From Streptomyces sp. Ru72 (GTDB lineage Bacteria > Actinomycetota > Actinomycetes > Streptomycetales > Streptomycetaceae), in contig NZ_PQSR01000064.1 in assembly GCF_002920635.1 (NCBI RefSeq), forward strand, positions 1 to 45,719: a stretch of 45,719 nucleotides of DNA. The letters run 5' to 3'. The stretch's first letter is position 1. Every line of letters starts with the position of its first letter. Below the pieces are notes generated by a model. That model saw only the letters and a list, made by a program, of their open reading frames with translations. It was not told where the DNA came from and ran no database searches. The translations under genes and the position numbers were made by a program. Positions 16,007 to 23,499 of the stretch are shown here, piece after piece.

Positions 16007-16080
16007 TGCGCCGCCAGGGACTCGAACCCCGGACCCGCTGATTAAGAGTCAGCTGCTCTAACCAACTGAGCTAGCGGCGC
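16007..16080 (-). tRNA. tRNA-Lys (anticodon CTT)
   Basis: Complete 74-nt cloverleaf on the minus strand: acceptor GCGCCGC/GCGGCGC with discriminator A, D-arm GCTC...GAGC with GGTT, anticodon stem GCTGA/TCAGC with loop CTCTTAA giving anticodon CTT (reads AAG), variable loop, and T-arm CCGGG-TTCGAGT-CCCTGG. CCA is not encoded. It is identical to the genes at 20230 and 31220. Confidence 0.98.
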
Positions 16081-16095
16081 CTGCTGACCTGGAGA

Positions 16096-16129
16096 ACTCT
16101 ACCCGATGTCGGATGGTGCTCCTGACCAC
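16096..16129 (-). promoter_or_regulatory. Promoter of the first tRNA-Lys
   Basis: Read on the minus strand, GTGGTCAGGAGCACC is followed at a fixed distance by TAGAGT, 15 nt before the tRNA. The same two elements (GTGGTCACGAGCACC and TAGTAT) recur at identical spacing upstream of the second tRNA-Lys (20346-20379), which supports a promoter. Confidence 0.55.
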
Positions 16130-16175
16130 TCCGGGTTCGAGGGGGGCCTCCGTCCGGAGGGGACCGGTACCCGTG

Positions 16176-16200
16176 CGAATGACTTCGCTTACATCATTCG
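16176..16200. promoter_or_regulatory. Inverted repeat upstream of the P60 gene
   Basis: CGAATGA and TCATTCG arms (7 bp, perfect) are separated by 11 nt, 122 nt before the cell-wall hydrolase start. It could be an operator or part of a leader structure. I looked for a c-di-AMP (ydaO) riboswitch here and did not see one. Confidence 0.35.
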
Positions 16201-16321
16201 GCCCGTCACCCTGCGCTTTCCCTGTGCGCATGGGTAACTGACGGATGTGCAGAAAAGAGGACTAAGACGACTATCGGCGCAAATTCCCCCGAATGCTGAC
16301 AGGGAGTGTGAGGGACGTCGC

Positions 16322-17557
16322 ATGGAGACACCGGTATTCGAGGAATTCGAACCCACGACTGACTGCGACTGCCCCGGCTGTGTGCGCCGGCGCCGCGTCA
16401 TCACCCCTTCCTCCGCCCTCGGGGGCATCCGCCGCCCGAGGGCCCGCACGGCCCTCGCGCTGGCCGCCGCCGCGGGCACGGCGCTGGGCATGGTCCAGGC
16501 GACACCCACCGCAGCGGCCACCCACGTGCCGCTCGTCCCGCCCGCGCCGCCCGCCCCGTCCGCGCCCGCGAGCGACCAGCCTCCGGACACCCCGCAGGGC
16601 AAGACCGCGCCGCTGCACGGCCCGGTCGGCGCTCCGAACCTGACGGCTGCGGCCACGACGACCCGCGCCGAGATCATCAACCGGGCCAAGAAGTGGGTCG
16701 ACGCCCGGGTCCCCTACAGCATGGACGACTACTGGTCCGACGGTTACCGGCAGGACTGCTCCGGCTTCGTCTCCATGGCCTGGAACCTCGGCTCCAACGA
16801 ATGGACGGGCAGCCTCGACAACTTCGGCGTGCGCATCACCAAGGAGCAGCTGCAGCCGGGAGACATTCTCCTCTTTCACAATCCCGACAATCCGGAGAAG
16901 GGGTCGCACGTCGTCATCTTCGGCGGCTGGTCGGACTACAAGCGCACGGCCTACATCGCCTACGAGGAGACCCCGCCGGGCGCTCGCCGGAAGGTCACCC
17001 CGTATGCGTACTGGTCGAATTCCAGCCGCTATGTGCCCTACCGCTACAAGAACATCACCGAGACCAAGGAGAGCACCCAGGGCAAGGAGGCGCCGGTTCC
17101 CGGGCTCACCGTTCCCGGGCTGCCCGGCGTCTCCGGCGTTCCCGAAGTCCCCGGCGTTCCCGGCGTCCCCGATGTCCCCGGACTGCCGGGGCCCGACGAC
17201 TCGACGCACCCGGTGCCGGGGACGGGCGGCACACGCCCGGTGGTGACGACTCCCGGCCGGTCCCTCGACGGAGTCGCCCCCGGCGCCCCGCAACTGCGGA
17301 GCGCCCCCGCGCCGGAGGCGCCCGACTACCCGGGCCGTGACGTGTTCCGGCCGGGAGCGGACAACCCGCACGTCGCGCTGCTGGGCCGGAAGCTGGTCGA
17401 AAAGGGGTTCGGCGCGCACTACACCGGCGGTCCCGACGCGCGCTGGGGCGAGGCCGACCGGCGGAACGTGGAGGCCTTCCAGCGCGCCCAGGGCTGGAAC
17501 GGCCGTGAGGCCGACGGCTTCCCGGGGCCGGAAACCTGGCGACGGCTCTTCTCCTGA
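16322..17557 (+). CDS. Secreted NlpC/P60-like hydrolase with C-terminal peptidoglycan-binding domain
   Basis: 411-aa exported cell-wall enzyme. After an unusual Cys cluster (DCDCPGC, residues 14-20) comes a basic stretch and a signal segment (about 41-66, cleaving near AAA). The catalytic domain (about 112-250) has Cys146 in YRQDCSGFVSMAW and His196 in KGSHVVIFGGW, the P60 amidase/endopeptidase dyad. A Pro/Gly/Val linker with VPG-VPG repeats (about 260-290) leads to a peptidoglycan-binding domain (about 338-411; NPHVALLGRKLVEKGFG...FQRAQGW). ATG 16322 follows AGGGA at 6 nt. It lies 18 nt before the SPFH gene, so the two likely form one transcript. Confidence 0.9.
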   Translation: METPVFEEFEPTTDCDCPGCVRRRRVITPSSALGGIRRPRARTALALAAAAGTALGMVQATPTAAATHVPLVPPAPPAPSAPASDQPPDTPQGKTAPLHGPVGAPNLTAAATTTRAEIINRAKKWVDARVPYSMDDYWSDGYRQDCSGFVSMAWNLGSNEWTGSLDNFGVRITKEQLQPGDILLFHNPDNPEKGSHVVIFGGWSDYKRTAYIAYEETPPGARRKVTPYAYWSNSSRYVPYRYKNITETKESTQGKEAPVPGLTVPGLPGVSGVPEVPGVPGVPDVPGLPGPDDSTHPVPGTGGTRPVVTTPGRSLDGVAPGAPQLRSAPAPEAPDYPGRDVFRPGADNPHVALLGRKLVEKGFGAHYTGGPDARWGEADRRNVEAFQRAQGWNGREADGFPGPETWRRLFS

Positions 17558-17574
17558 CGCGTGTGGAGGCACGA

Positions 17575-18720
17575 ATGACTACGACGACATCACCCACGCC
17601 GGAGCAGGAGGAGGAGCCGGACGGCTCCGACGCGCGCTCCGGCCGGGTCATCCACAGCGAGTCGACCACCGAGATCCCGGTGCATCTGCTGTTCCGGAAA
17701 GGACCCGACACCGAGCCGCTGCCGCTGGCCCCGACCGTCGTGCGACGGCGGCTCGGCACCGGTGAGCAACCGCGGATCCAGGCGCCCGCCGCCCCCAGGC
17801 GGCAGGTGCCGATGGTGGACCCCGAACTGATCGAACGGCCCGCGCGGGTGCTGCCCTGGGCGGTGGGCCTGCTGGCCGGGGTCGCCGGCGCGGCCGGTTG
17901 CGTGGCCGCCTCGTGGTGGGCGGGCGTCCTGCCGCCGGCCATGGTGCGCGCGCTGGACCTTCCGCCGGTCGCGGGCGCGAGGCTCGGGCTCGCACAGTGG
18001 GCCGCGTACGCCGTCGCGGGCGTGCTCCTCCTCTTCGGCTTCGGCGGGCTCAGCCGCGGGGACACCGGGCGCGCCTGGGCCCTGTCGCTGTTCGGGCGCT
18101 ACCGGGGCACGGTGCGCCACACCGGCCTGATGTGGGTCAATCCGCTGGTGCTGTGCCGCCGGGTCGACGTACGGCTGCGCCACTGGCGCAGCGAGCCGAT
18201 CCCCGCGGTCGACGCCAACGGGGTCGCGCTGCGCGTGGTGGTGCTGGTGACCTGGCAGGTCCGGGACACCGCGCGTGCCGTGTTCGGCATCGACGACCAC
18301 GAGACCTATCTGCGGGAGTGCGTCGAGTCGGCGCTCGCGCGGGTACTGCCGCAGGTGCCGGCCGACCTGCCGGCGGTGGCGGACGTGGTGAGCCTGCGCA
18401 ATGTCGAGGCGGTCGGCGACACGCTGACCCGGCTGGTGGCGGCGGACGTGGCGGCGGTCGGCCTGGAGGTGTTCTCGGCCCGGCCGACCCGGATCGAGTA
18501 CGCCCCCGAGGTCGCCGCCCGCATGCAGCGGCGCCGTATCGACGCGTTCGACGCGGAGCACCGTGAGGCGGTGATCGGCTCGGTCCTGGACTCGGTGGAG
18601 GAGACGGTGACCCGGCTGACCGCGCGCGGCCTGGCGGACCTCGACGACTACGAACGCAAGGCGCTGGTGCGGGACCTGACGGTGGCGTTCTGCACGGGAC
18701 GGGCGGGCGACGGGGGCTGA
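17575..18720 (+). CDS. SPFH/Band-7 domain membrane protein
   Basis: 381-aa protein of the stomatin/prohibitin/flotillin type, which scaffolds membrane microdomains. An acidic cytoplasmic N-terminus (about 1-85) is followed by two membrane segments (about 87-118 and 138-160) and the SPFH domain (about 165-300: GTVRHTGLMWVNPLVLCRRVDVRLRHW, then ALRVVVLVTWQVRDTARAVFGIDD). The C-terminal helical part (VAARMQRRRIDAFDAEHREAVIGSV) would oligomerise. GGAGG is 5 nt before the ATG at 17575. Coupling with the P60 enzyme and proximity to CslA suggest a role in organising cell-wall growth sites, which is inference from context. Confidence 0.9.
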   Translation: MTTTTSPTPEQEEEPDGSDARSGRVIHSESTTEIPVHLLFRKGPDTEPLPLAPTVVRRRLGTGEQPRIQAPAAPRRQVPMVDPELIERPARVLPWAVGLLAGVAGAAGCVAASWWAGVLPPAMVRALDLPPVAGARLGLAQWAAYAVAGVLLLFGFGGLSRGDTGRAWALSLFGRYRGTVRHTGLMWVNPLVLCRRVDVRLRHWRSEPIPAVDANGVALRVVVLVTWQVRDTARAVFGIDDHETYLRECVESALARVLPQVPADLPAVADVVSLRNVEAVGDTLTRLVAADVAAVGLEVFSARPTRIEYAPEVAARMQRRRIDAFDAEHREAVIGSVLDSVEETVTRLTARGLADLDDYERKALVRDLTVAFCTGRAGDGG

Positions 18721-18828
18721 GGCGGGCGACGGGCCGAGGTGTGCGCCGCCCCGGGGAGGCGGCGCCTGCCGGCCACGCGGGCGCCGGCCACGGGCGGCGC
18801 GAACAGACCGCCGCAATCGCTGCGTGTG

Positions 18829-18884
18829 ATTGGTATGGACATGTTCAACAGGCGGCAATAATCTGAGGCTTGGTCTAGACCTGC
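18829..18884 (+). promoter_or_regulatory. DasR-type operators (dre) upstream of the LPMO gene
   Basis: The sequence TTGGTCTAGACCTG at 18870-18883 matches 12 of 16 positions of the DasR consensus ACTGGTCTAGACCAGT, including the whole GGTCTAGACC core. A weaker copy, ATTGGTATGGACATGT (11 of 16), lies at 18829-18844, 40 bp upstream centre to centre. DasR is the GntR-family repressor of chitin/GlcNAc genes. The position 42 nt before the LPMO start fits repression. Confidence 0.75.
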
Positions 18885-18925
18885 ACGGCTCACTGAACTC
18901 CCCCACGTTCACAAGGAGCGGCAGC

Positions 18926-19537
18926 ATGCGCACCAGGACCAGGTTGTACGCCGCCGTGCTGGGCCTCGCGACCGCGGGAGCCTTCGTGCTCTCCACCGGC
19001 GGCGCCAGCGCCCACGGCTACACCGACCAGCCCCTCAGCAGGCAGAAGATGTGCGCCGCGAACGGCGGCATCGTCACCGGCTGCGGCGACATCCAGTGGG
19101 AACCGCAGAGCGTCGAGGGCCCCAAGGGCTTCCCTGCCGCCGGCCCCGGCGACGGCCGGATCTGCTCGGCGAACCACTCCGACTTCGGCGCGCTCGACCA
19201 GCCGAGGACGCCCTCGGGCGCGCCCTGGCCCACGACGAAGGTGACCGGCGGGCAGAGCTACACCTTCCGCTGGCAGTTCACCGCCTCGCACGCCACCACC
19301 GACTTCCGGTACTACGTCACCAAACCGGGCTGGAACCAGAACCACGCCCTGACCCGCGCGGACCTCGACCTCACCCCCTTCCTGACCGTCCCGTACAACG
19401 GCCGGCGCCCGCCGTCCACGCTCACCCACACCGGCACCCTGCCGGCCGGGCTGAGCGGCCACCACGTGATCCTCGGCGTGTGGACGATCGCGGACACGGG
19501 CAACGCGTTCTACTCCTGCGCCGACGTCACGTTCTGA
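18926..19537 (+). CDS. lpmP: Secreted AA10 lytic polysaccharide monooxygenase (LpmP-like)
   Basis: 203-aa copper enzyme that oxidatively cleaves crystalline polysaccharide. The signal peptide (1-29) ends GGASA so that His30 becomes the mature N-terminal residue of the histidine brace; the second brace residue is His122 (TASHATTDFRYY) and the axial Phe is Phe195 (GNAFYSCADVTF). Four Cys can form two disulfides. There is no carbohydrate-binding module. AAGGAG is 7 nt before the ATG. In S. lividans an AA10 protein near cslA/glxA (LpmP) acts in morphogenesis with the CslA glucan, and this gene has the matching position. The DasR-type site suggests GlcNAc or chitin control. Confidence 0.93.
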   Translation: MRTRTRLYAAVLGLATAGAFVLSTGGASAHGYTDQPLSRQKMCAANGGIVTGCGDIQWEPQSVEGPKGFPAAGPGDGRICSANHSDFGALDQPRTPSGAPWPTTKVTGGQSYTFRWQFTASHATTDFRYYVTKPGWNQNHALTRADLDLTPFLTVPYNGRRPPSTLTHTGTLPAGLSGHHVILGVWTIADTGNAFYSCADVTF

Positions 19538-19602
19538 GCCCGGATCCTCACCTCCCGAGCTCTGAGGCTTTCTTGAGCCAATCCACCACCCCCCACGGGT
19601 AG

Positions 19603-19640
19603 GTTCCGCACACCGGCAGCGACGCGCCGGTGTGCGGAAC
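19603..19640 (+). terminator. 15-bp perfect hairpin between LPMO and DUF3592 genes
   Basis: GTTCCGCACACCGGC pairs perfectly with its complement across an 8-nt loop. It lies 66 nt after the LPMO stop and 26 nt before the next start codon. It is probably the LPMO terminator, although it could also act as a leader structure. Confidence 0.65.
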
Positions 19641-19666
19641 CAGACCTGTGACCTCGGGGGGAACCC

Positions 19667-20116
19667 ATGGACGCGATGCTCTACGTCGTACCCGTACTGA
19701 TCATGGCCGTGGCCGGCTTCCTGGGGTACCGGGTGGTGTACCGCTGGCTGCAGATCAGGAGCGCGTGGAACAGCGGCCTGACGGCCGAGGGGCGCTGCCT
19801 CAAGGCGTACACGACCGTCCACGGCGGCCGGAACGACACCTCGGTGCGCACCACGCTGCACCACGTCTACGAGTTCACGACGAGGGACGGCGCCGGCATC
19901 CGGTTCGAGGAGGAGGGCGGCCCGGGGACGACGGTCGAGGGCGACATCGTCACCGTCCACTACGCCGAGGGCCGCACGGGCGTCGTGGCGACCGCGCGCC
20001 CCCCGAGGCGGGGCAGGCAGGCGGTGGCCACCGCGGGCATCCTGGGTTTCCTCTGCGGGATCGTCCTGTTCTGCGTCGGCTTCATGACCATGGTCGCCGT
20101 CGACCTCCACAGCTGA
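19667..20116 (+). CDS. DUF3592-type membrane protein
   Basis: 149-aa protein with an N-terminal membrane segment (about 5-25), a beta-rich extracytoplasmic or cytoplasmic domain (about 30-110: GLTAEGRCLKAYTTVHGGRND... HHVYEFTTRDGAGIRFEEEGGPGTTVEGDIVTVHY) and a second membrane segment (about 118-145). This is the pattern of DUF3592 proteins, which have no known function. GGGGGGA precedes the ATG by about 5 nt. It stands alone between a hairpin and a tRNA terminator. Confidence 0.8.
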   Translation: MDAMLYVVPVLIMAVAGFLGYRVVYRWLQIRSAWNSGLTAEGRCLKAYTTVHGGRNDTSVRTTLHHVYEFTTRDGAGIRFEEEGGPGTTVEGDIVTVHYAEGRTGVVATARPPRRGRQAVATAGILGFLCGIVLFCVGFMTMVAVDLHS

Positions 20117-20191
20117 CGGTCGGGCGGGTGCGGTGGACGCCGCCTGGGACCCTCCGGGGCCCCTGCGGCCTCCACCGCCCCGGACCAGCGC

Positions 20192-20224
20192 AAAAGGGGC
20201 TCCTCGCTTTCGCGAGGAGCCCCT
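20192..20224 (-). terminator. Intrinsic terminator of the second tRNA-Lys
   Basis: On the minus strand a 13-bp stem (AGGGGCTCCTCGC and its complement) with a 4-nt loop is followed by TTTTG, a standard intrinsic terminator 5 nt after the tRNA. It is unrelated in sequence to the hairpins behind the other two tRNA-Lys genes. Confidence 0.88.
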
Positions 20225-20229
20225 CATCG

Positions 20230-20303
20230 TGCGCCGCCAGGGACTCGAACCCCGGACCCGCTGATTAAGAGTCAGCTGCTCTAACCAACTGAGCTAGCGG
20301 CGC
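20230..20303 (-). tRNA. tRNA-Lys (anticodon CTT), second copy
   Basis: 74-nt cloverleaf identical base for base to the copy at 16007-16080, with anticodon CTT and no encoded CCA. Its promoter-like elements (ATACTA and GGTGCTCGTGACCAC on the plus strand, 20346-20379) match the first copy, whereas its 3' terminator is its own. Confidence 0.98.
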
Positions 20304-20345
20304 AGACTCTGTCGCTTTCGGCTTTCGCTCCCGGCGACAAAAGAA

Positions 20346-20379
20346 ATACTACCTGGTCCACAGGGGTGCTCGTGACCAC
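20346..20379 (-). promoter_or_regulatory. Promoter of the second tRNA-Lys
   Basis: Read on the minus strand, GTGGTCACGAGCACC is followed by TAGTAT with the same 19-nt offset seen before the first tRNA-Lys. The -10-like box is 43 nt from the tRNA 5' end, so a longer leader must be processed. Confidence 0.5.
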
Positions 20380-20402
20380 CCCTGCGGGCCGTCCGGGACC
20401 GC

Positions 20403-21161
20403 TCAGATCGTGAGGGACAGGACCACCGGGGCCGCGCCCCTGTTCAGCCGCTCCGCCGCCTGCCGGAGCCGGTGGGCGTGCTGGACCGGCAGGGACAGGG
20501 CCAGGCAGCCGACCGAGGAGCCCGCGGTGATCGGGACGGCCGCGCAGACCGTGCCCACCGCGTATTCCTGCAGGTCGAGCACCGGAACCGTCGGCGGGTG
20601 GGCCTCCAGGCGGGAGAGCAGGACCTTCTCACTGGTGATCGTCCGCGAGGTCAGCCGGGCCATCTTGTACCGGGCGAGGTGGTCCCGGCGGCCGTTCACG
20701 TCGAGCTGGCCGAGAAGGCTCTTGCCGACCGCGCTGGCGTGCGCCGAGGAGCGGAAGTCCACCCACTCGTGCACCGCGGGCGCCAGCGCGCTCGCGGCGC
20801 ACTGGGTGACCCGCACCTCGCCGTCGATGTAGCGGCTGATGTAGACGGCGGCTCCCACCGAGTCGCGCAGCCGGTCCAGAGTGCGCTGGAGCTGCTCGCG
20901 CAGCGCCTGCTCATGGCCCTGGGCGGACCCGAGCCGGCTCAGGGCGGCCCCGGTGACGTATGCGCCGTCGATCGTCTGCTCGACGTACCCCTCCCGGCGC
21001 AGCATCCGCAGGAGCGAGGTCAGCCGCTCGGAGCCGAGGCCGGTGCGGCGGACCAGCTCGGCGTCGGTGACGCCGGTGGAGTGCCGCGCCACGGTCTCCA
21101 GGACGCGCAGGGCGTCCTGGGCCGAGTGGTACGGGACGGTCGGCTCATGGGTCAGCGCCAC
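20403..21161 (-). CDS. IclR-family transcriptional regulator
   Basis: 252-aa regulator. The N-terminal winged helix (about 12-75: SAQDALRVLETVARHSTGVTDAELVRRTGLGSERLTSLLRMLRREGYV) is followed by an IclR effector domain with AVYISRYIDGEVRV, SSAHASAVGKSLLGQL and the VGTVCAAVPI segment. GTG at 21161 is preferred because AGGGGGAGA lies just before it; an upstream in-frame ATG at 21188 has no spacer to its site. It is transcribed in the same direction as, and just downstream of, the ABC-importer operon, so it probably controls that operon. Its ligand is unknown. Confidence 0.9.
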   Translation of the reverse strand: MALTHEPTVPYHSAQDALRVLETVARHSTGVTDAELVRRTGLGSERLTSLLRMLRREGYVEQTIDGAYVTGAALSRLGSAQGHEQALREQLQRTLDRLRDSVGAAVYISRYIDGEVRVTQCAASALAPAVHEWVDFRSSAHASAVGKSLLGQLDVNGRRDHLARYKMARLTSRTITSEKVLLSRLEAHPPTVPVLDLQEYAVGTVCAAVPITAGSSVGCLALSLPVQHAHRLRQAAERLNRGAAPVVLSLTI

Positions 21162-21246
21162 GGTCTCCCCCTGCGCTTTTTGGGCCATCCTCGGGACAGC
21201 TGGGCTGCCTCCACGATACGGCTCAAACGCGTGTCGGGGAGCGGGT

Positions 21247-21256
21247 GTTGCGCAAC
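21247..21256. promoter_or_regulatory. GTTGCGCAAC palindrome upstream of the IclR gene
   Basis: A perfect 10-bp palindrome 86 nt before the IclR start, in the 205-bp gap to the importer operon. It is a plausible autoregulatory operator, inferred from symmetry and place only. Confidence 0.4.
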
Positions 21257-21317
21257 TTTGCGGGGGCTTTCGGCCCGCTCAGCAGGAACGCGCCACTCCG
21301 GCATATGCCGAGGTCAT

Positions 21318-21334
21318 GTCCCGATTGTCGGGAC
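21318..21334 (-). terminator. Short hairpin after the ABC-importer operon
   Basis: GTCCCGA and TCGGGAC arms around TTG, 33 nt beyond the ATPase stop. It is either a weak terminator or an operator. Confidence 0.4.
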
Positions 21335-21366
21335 CCGGAGAGAGCCGTCGCCTTCACTTCCTGTAG

Positions 21367-22164
21367 TCACAGCACTGCGCTGAGGAATTCCCGCGTGCGT
21401 GTGTGCTCGGGTTCGCTGAAGATCTTCTCCGGGGGAGCGGCCTCGATGACGTGGCCGGAATCAAACATCAGGACCCGGTCGGAGATGTCCCGCGCGAAGC
21501 TCATCTCGTGGGTCACGCAGAGCATCGTGATGTCCGTGCTGTGTGCGATGTCACGGAGCACGTCGAGGACACCGGCGACCAGCTCCGGGTCGAGCGCGGA
21601 CGTGACCTCGTCCAGCAGCAGCACCTGCGGGCGCATCGCGAGGGCGCGCGCGATCGCCACGCGCTGCTGCTGGCCGCCGGAGAGCTGGCTCGGGTACTTG
21701 TCGAGGTGGTCGCTCAGCCCGACCAGGTCGAGCAGCTCGCGTGCCCGCTCCTCCGCCTCGTCCTTCGACAGGCCGAGCACGGTCACCGGGGCCTCGGTGA
21801 TGTTCTGCAGCACCTTCATGTTCGGGAACAGGTTGAACTGCTGGAAGACCATCCCTATGTTCTTGCGGATCTCCCGGACCTGTTTCTCGGGCGCCGGGTA
21901 CAGGCGCTGTCCGCCGACCGTGATCGTGCCCTCGTCGGGCTTGGTCAGGGTCATCAGCAGCCGCAGGATCGTGGTCTTCCCGGATCCGGACGGGCCGATC
22001 AGCGTCACGTGCCGGCCTGCGTCGACGGAGAAGTCGAGCCGGTCGAGGACCGTGTGGTCGCCGAACCGTTTGGTGACCTTCTCGAGGCGGATCAGCTCGC
22101 CGGAGGCCGCCTGCGGACGGGAATGGGCGTCGGGTTGCTTCATCAGGGGGGTGTCAGCGGACAA
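21367..22164 (-). CDS. ehuA: Amino-acid/ectoine-type ABC transporter ATP-binding protein (EhuA-like)
   Basis: 265-aa ATPase of a polar-amino-acid-type importer. Walker A GPSGSGKTT (about 57-65), Q-loop in GMVFQQFNLFP, ABC signature LSGGQQQRVAIARA, Walker B VLLLDEVTSALD and the switch His in CVTHEMSFARD are all intact. The TTG start at 22164 has GGAG 7 nt upstream and overlaps the permease stop by 11 nt; the ATG at 22143 has no ribosome-binding site. It is the last gene of a four-gene operon. Naming as ehuA rests on the EhuB-like binding protein of the same operon; a glutamate- or other amino-acid-specific system remains possible. Confidence 0.88.
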   Translation of the reverse strand: MSADTPLMKQPDAHSRPQAASGELIRLEKVTKRFGDHTVLDRLDFSVDAGRHVTLIGPSGSGKTTILRLLMTLTKPDEGTITVGGQRLYPAPEKQVREIRKNIGMVFQQFNLFPNMKVLQNITEAPVTVLGLSKDEAEERARELLDLVGLSDHLDKYPSQLSGGQQQRVAIARALAMRPQVLLLDEVTSALDPELVAGVLDVLRDIAHSTDITMLCVTHEMSFARDISDRVLMFDSGHVIEAAPPEKIFSEPEHTRTREFLSAVL

Positions 22165-22804
22165 GGCGTCGCTCCAGTGCTCGCAGGAGGAGGGAGGCGG
22201 GGTAGGAGATCAGGACGAAGGCCACACCGATCACGGTGAGCGGCTCGGTGAACTGGAAGTGCTGCTGGGAGAAGAGCCGCGCCTGGCCGAGCATCTCGAG
22301 GACGGTGATCGCCATCAGCATCGGCGTGTCCTTCAGCATCGAGATCACGTAGTTGCCGAGGGCCGGCACGACCCGGCGGATCGCCTGCGGCAGGATCACC
22401 GCCGTCCAGGTGCGCCGCGTCGGCAGGCTCAGCGCGGTGGCCGCCTCCCACTGACCGGCGGGCACGGCGTCGATGCCGGCCCGGTAGACCTGCATGGTGT
22501 AGGTGGAGTAGTGCAGGCCGATCGCCACGACACCGGTGGTCAGCGCGGAGAAGGTCAGGCCCCACTCGGGCAGCACGTAGAAGAGGAAGAAGAGCTGCAC
22601 CAGCAGCGGGGTGTCGCGGACGAACTCCGTGACGATCCCCACCGGCCAGCGCACCCACCGGGTCGGCGTGCGCATCAGCAGCGCCCACACCAGACCGAGC
22701 GCGAACGAGATCAGCGAGCCGAGGGCAAGCGCCTCCAGGGTGACGACCAGACCGTCGAGGAAGTGCGGCATGAAGGCGCGGACGGTGCCCCAGTCCCAGG
22801 TCAT
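22154..22804 (-). CDS. ehuD: ABC transporter permease (EhuD-like)
   Basis: 216-aa membrane protein of the His/Glu/Gln/Arg/opine permease family, with about five membrane segments. The EAA-type loop reads GQWEAATALSLPTRRTWTAVILPQAIRRVVPALGN near residues 125-160. The ATG at 22804 overlaps the previous permease stop by 4 nt (ATGA). It pairs with the other permease to form the channel of the importer. The substrate assignment follows the operon. Confidence 0.88.
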   Translation of the reverse strand: MTWDWGTVRAFMPHFLDGLVVTLEALALGSLISFALGLVWALLMRTPTRWVRWPVGIVTEFVRDTPLLVQLFFLFYVLPEWGLTFSALTTGVVAIGLHYSTYTMQVYRAGIDAVPAGQWEAATALSLPTRRTWTAVILPQAIRRVVPALGNYVISMLKDTPMLMAITVLEMLGQARLFSQQHFQFTEPLTVIGVAFVLISYPASLLLRALERRLVR

Positions 22805-23499
22805 CGGACACCACCTCCGACCGGCCGGCGCACGGAGACGCGGGGCTGCGGCGCCTTTCCGATCCCGCCCTTGAGCCGGCGCTCCAGCCCCCGCATCAGG
22901 CGGGTGATCACGAAGGCGATCACGAAGTAGATGAGCAGGACGTAGGTGTAGATCTGCGCGCTCTCCTGGAGTGCCAGCCGCACCAGGTTTCCGCTGAACG
23001 CCAGATCGCCCATGCCCATGATCGACACCAGCGCGGTGGCCTTGAGCAGTTCGATCAGCAGGTTCGAGAACGGCGGGATCATCTCGGGCACGGCCTGCGG
23101 CAGCAGGATCTTCCGCATCCGCTGCCACGGGGTGAAGCTCAGCGCGATCCCGCCCTCACGCTGCGCGGGATCCACCGAGTTCAGGGCGCCGCGCACGATC
23201 TCCACCCCGTACGCGCCGTAGGTCAGCCCCAGTGCGAGGGTGCCCGCCCACATCGGCACCAGCTGCCAGCCGAAGGCGATCGGCAGCACGAAGAACACCC
23301 AGAAGATCATGATCAGGGCGGAGGTGCCGCGGAATACCTCGGTGTAGAAACCGGCGAGGAAGCGGACGACCCGTCTGTGATGGGTGCGTGCCATGCCGAC
23401 GGCGAAGGAGACGGCCGTCGCGAGCAGGGCGCTGAGGACGAGGAGCTGGATCGTCGTCCAGATGCCTTTCAGTACGAGTTCCCACAGTCCCGGGGTCAT
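22801..23499 (-). CDS. ehuC: ABC transporter permease (EhuC-like)
   Basis: 232-aa permease of the same family, with five membrane segments and the EAA loop QREGGIALSFTPWQRMRKILLPQAVPEMIPPFSN. The C-terminus has a basic tail (RRLKGGIGKAPQPRVSVRRP). ATG at 23499 gives a 4-nt ATGA overlap with the binding-protein gene, like the next junction; a GTG at 23508 lies only 2 nt from AAGGAG and is the alternative. It is co-transcribed with the binding protein and the second permease. Confidence 0.88.
   Translation of the reverse strand: MTPGLWELVLKGIWTTIQLLVLSALLATAVSFAVGMARTHHRRVVRFLAGFYTEVFRGTSALIMIFWVFFVLPIAFGWQLVPMWAGTLALGLTYGAYGVEIVRGALNSVDPAQREGGIALSFTPWQRMRKILLPQAVPEMIPPFSNLLIELLKATALVSIMGMGDLAFSGNLVRLALQESAQIYTYVLLIYFVIAFVITRLMRGLERRLKGGIGKAPQPRVSVRRPVGGGVR

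Larger units (their letters stand above)
15900..16080 (-). repeat. 181-bp direct repeat, copy A (tRNA-Lys plus 3' hairpins)
   Basis: This block matches 31113-31293 over its whole 181 bp with only four substitutions by my alignment, and no gaps. It contains the tRNA-Lys gene and three hairpins 3' of it: the 21-bp terminator stem, a 7-bp stem GCGCGGC/GCCGCGC and a stem TGTGGG...GGC/GCC...CCCACA. Two of the four differences are compensatory within the terminator stem and one lies in the GGA/GAA loop. Confidence 0.9.

Noticed and set aside
15657..16061. Plus-strand open frame running through the hairpin and tRNA
   Set aside because: It reads antisense through a tRNA gene and has no start site or family signature; a parallel frame at 31 kb exists only because the 181-bp block is repeated.
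16081..16321. c-di-AMP (ydaO) riboswitch ahead of the P60 gene
   Set aside because: Such riboswitches often precede cell-wall hydrolase genes in Streptomyces, but its conserved sequence blocks are not present here.
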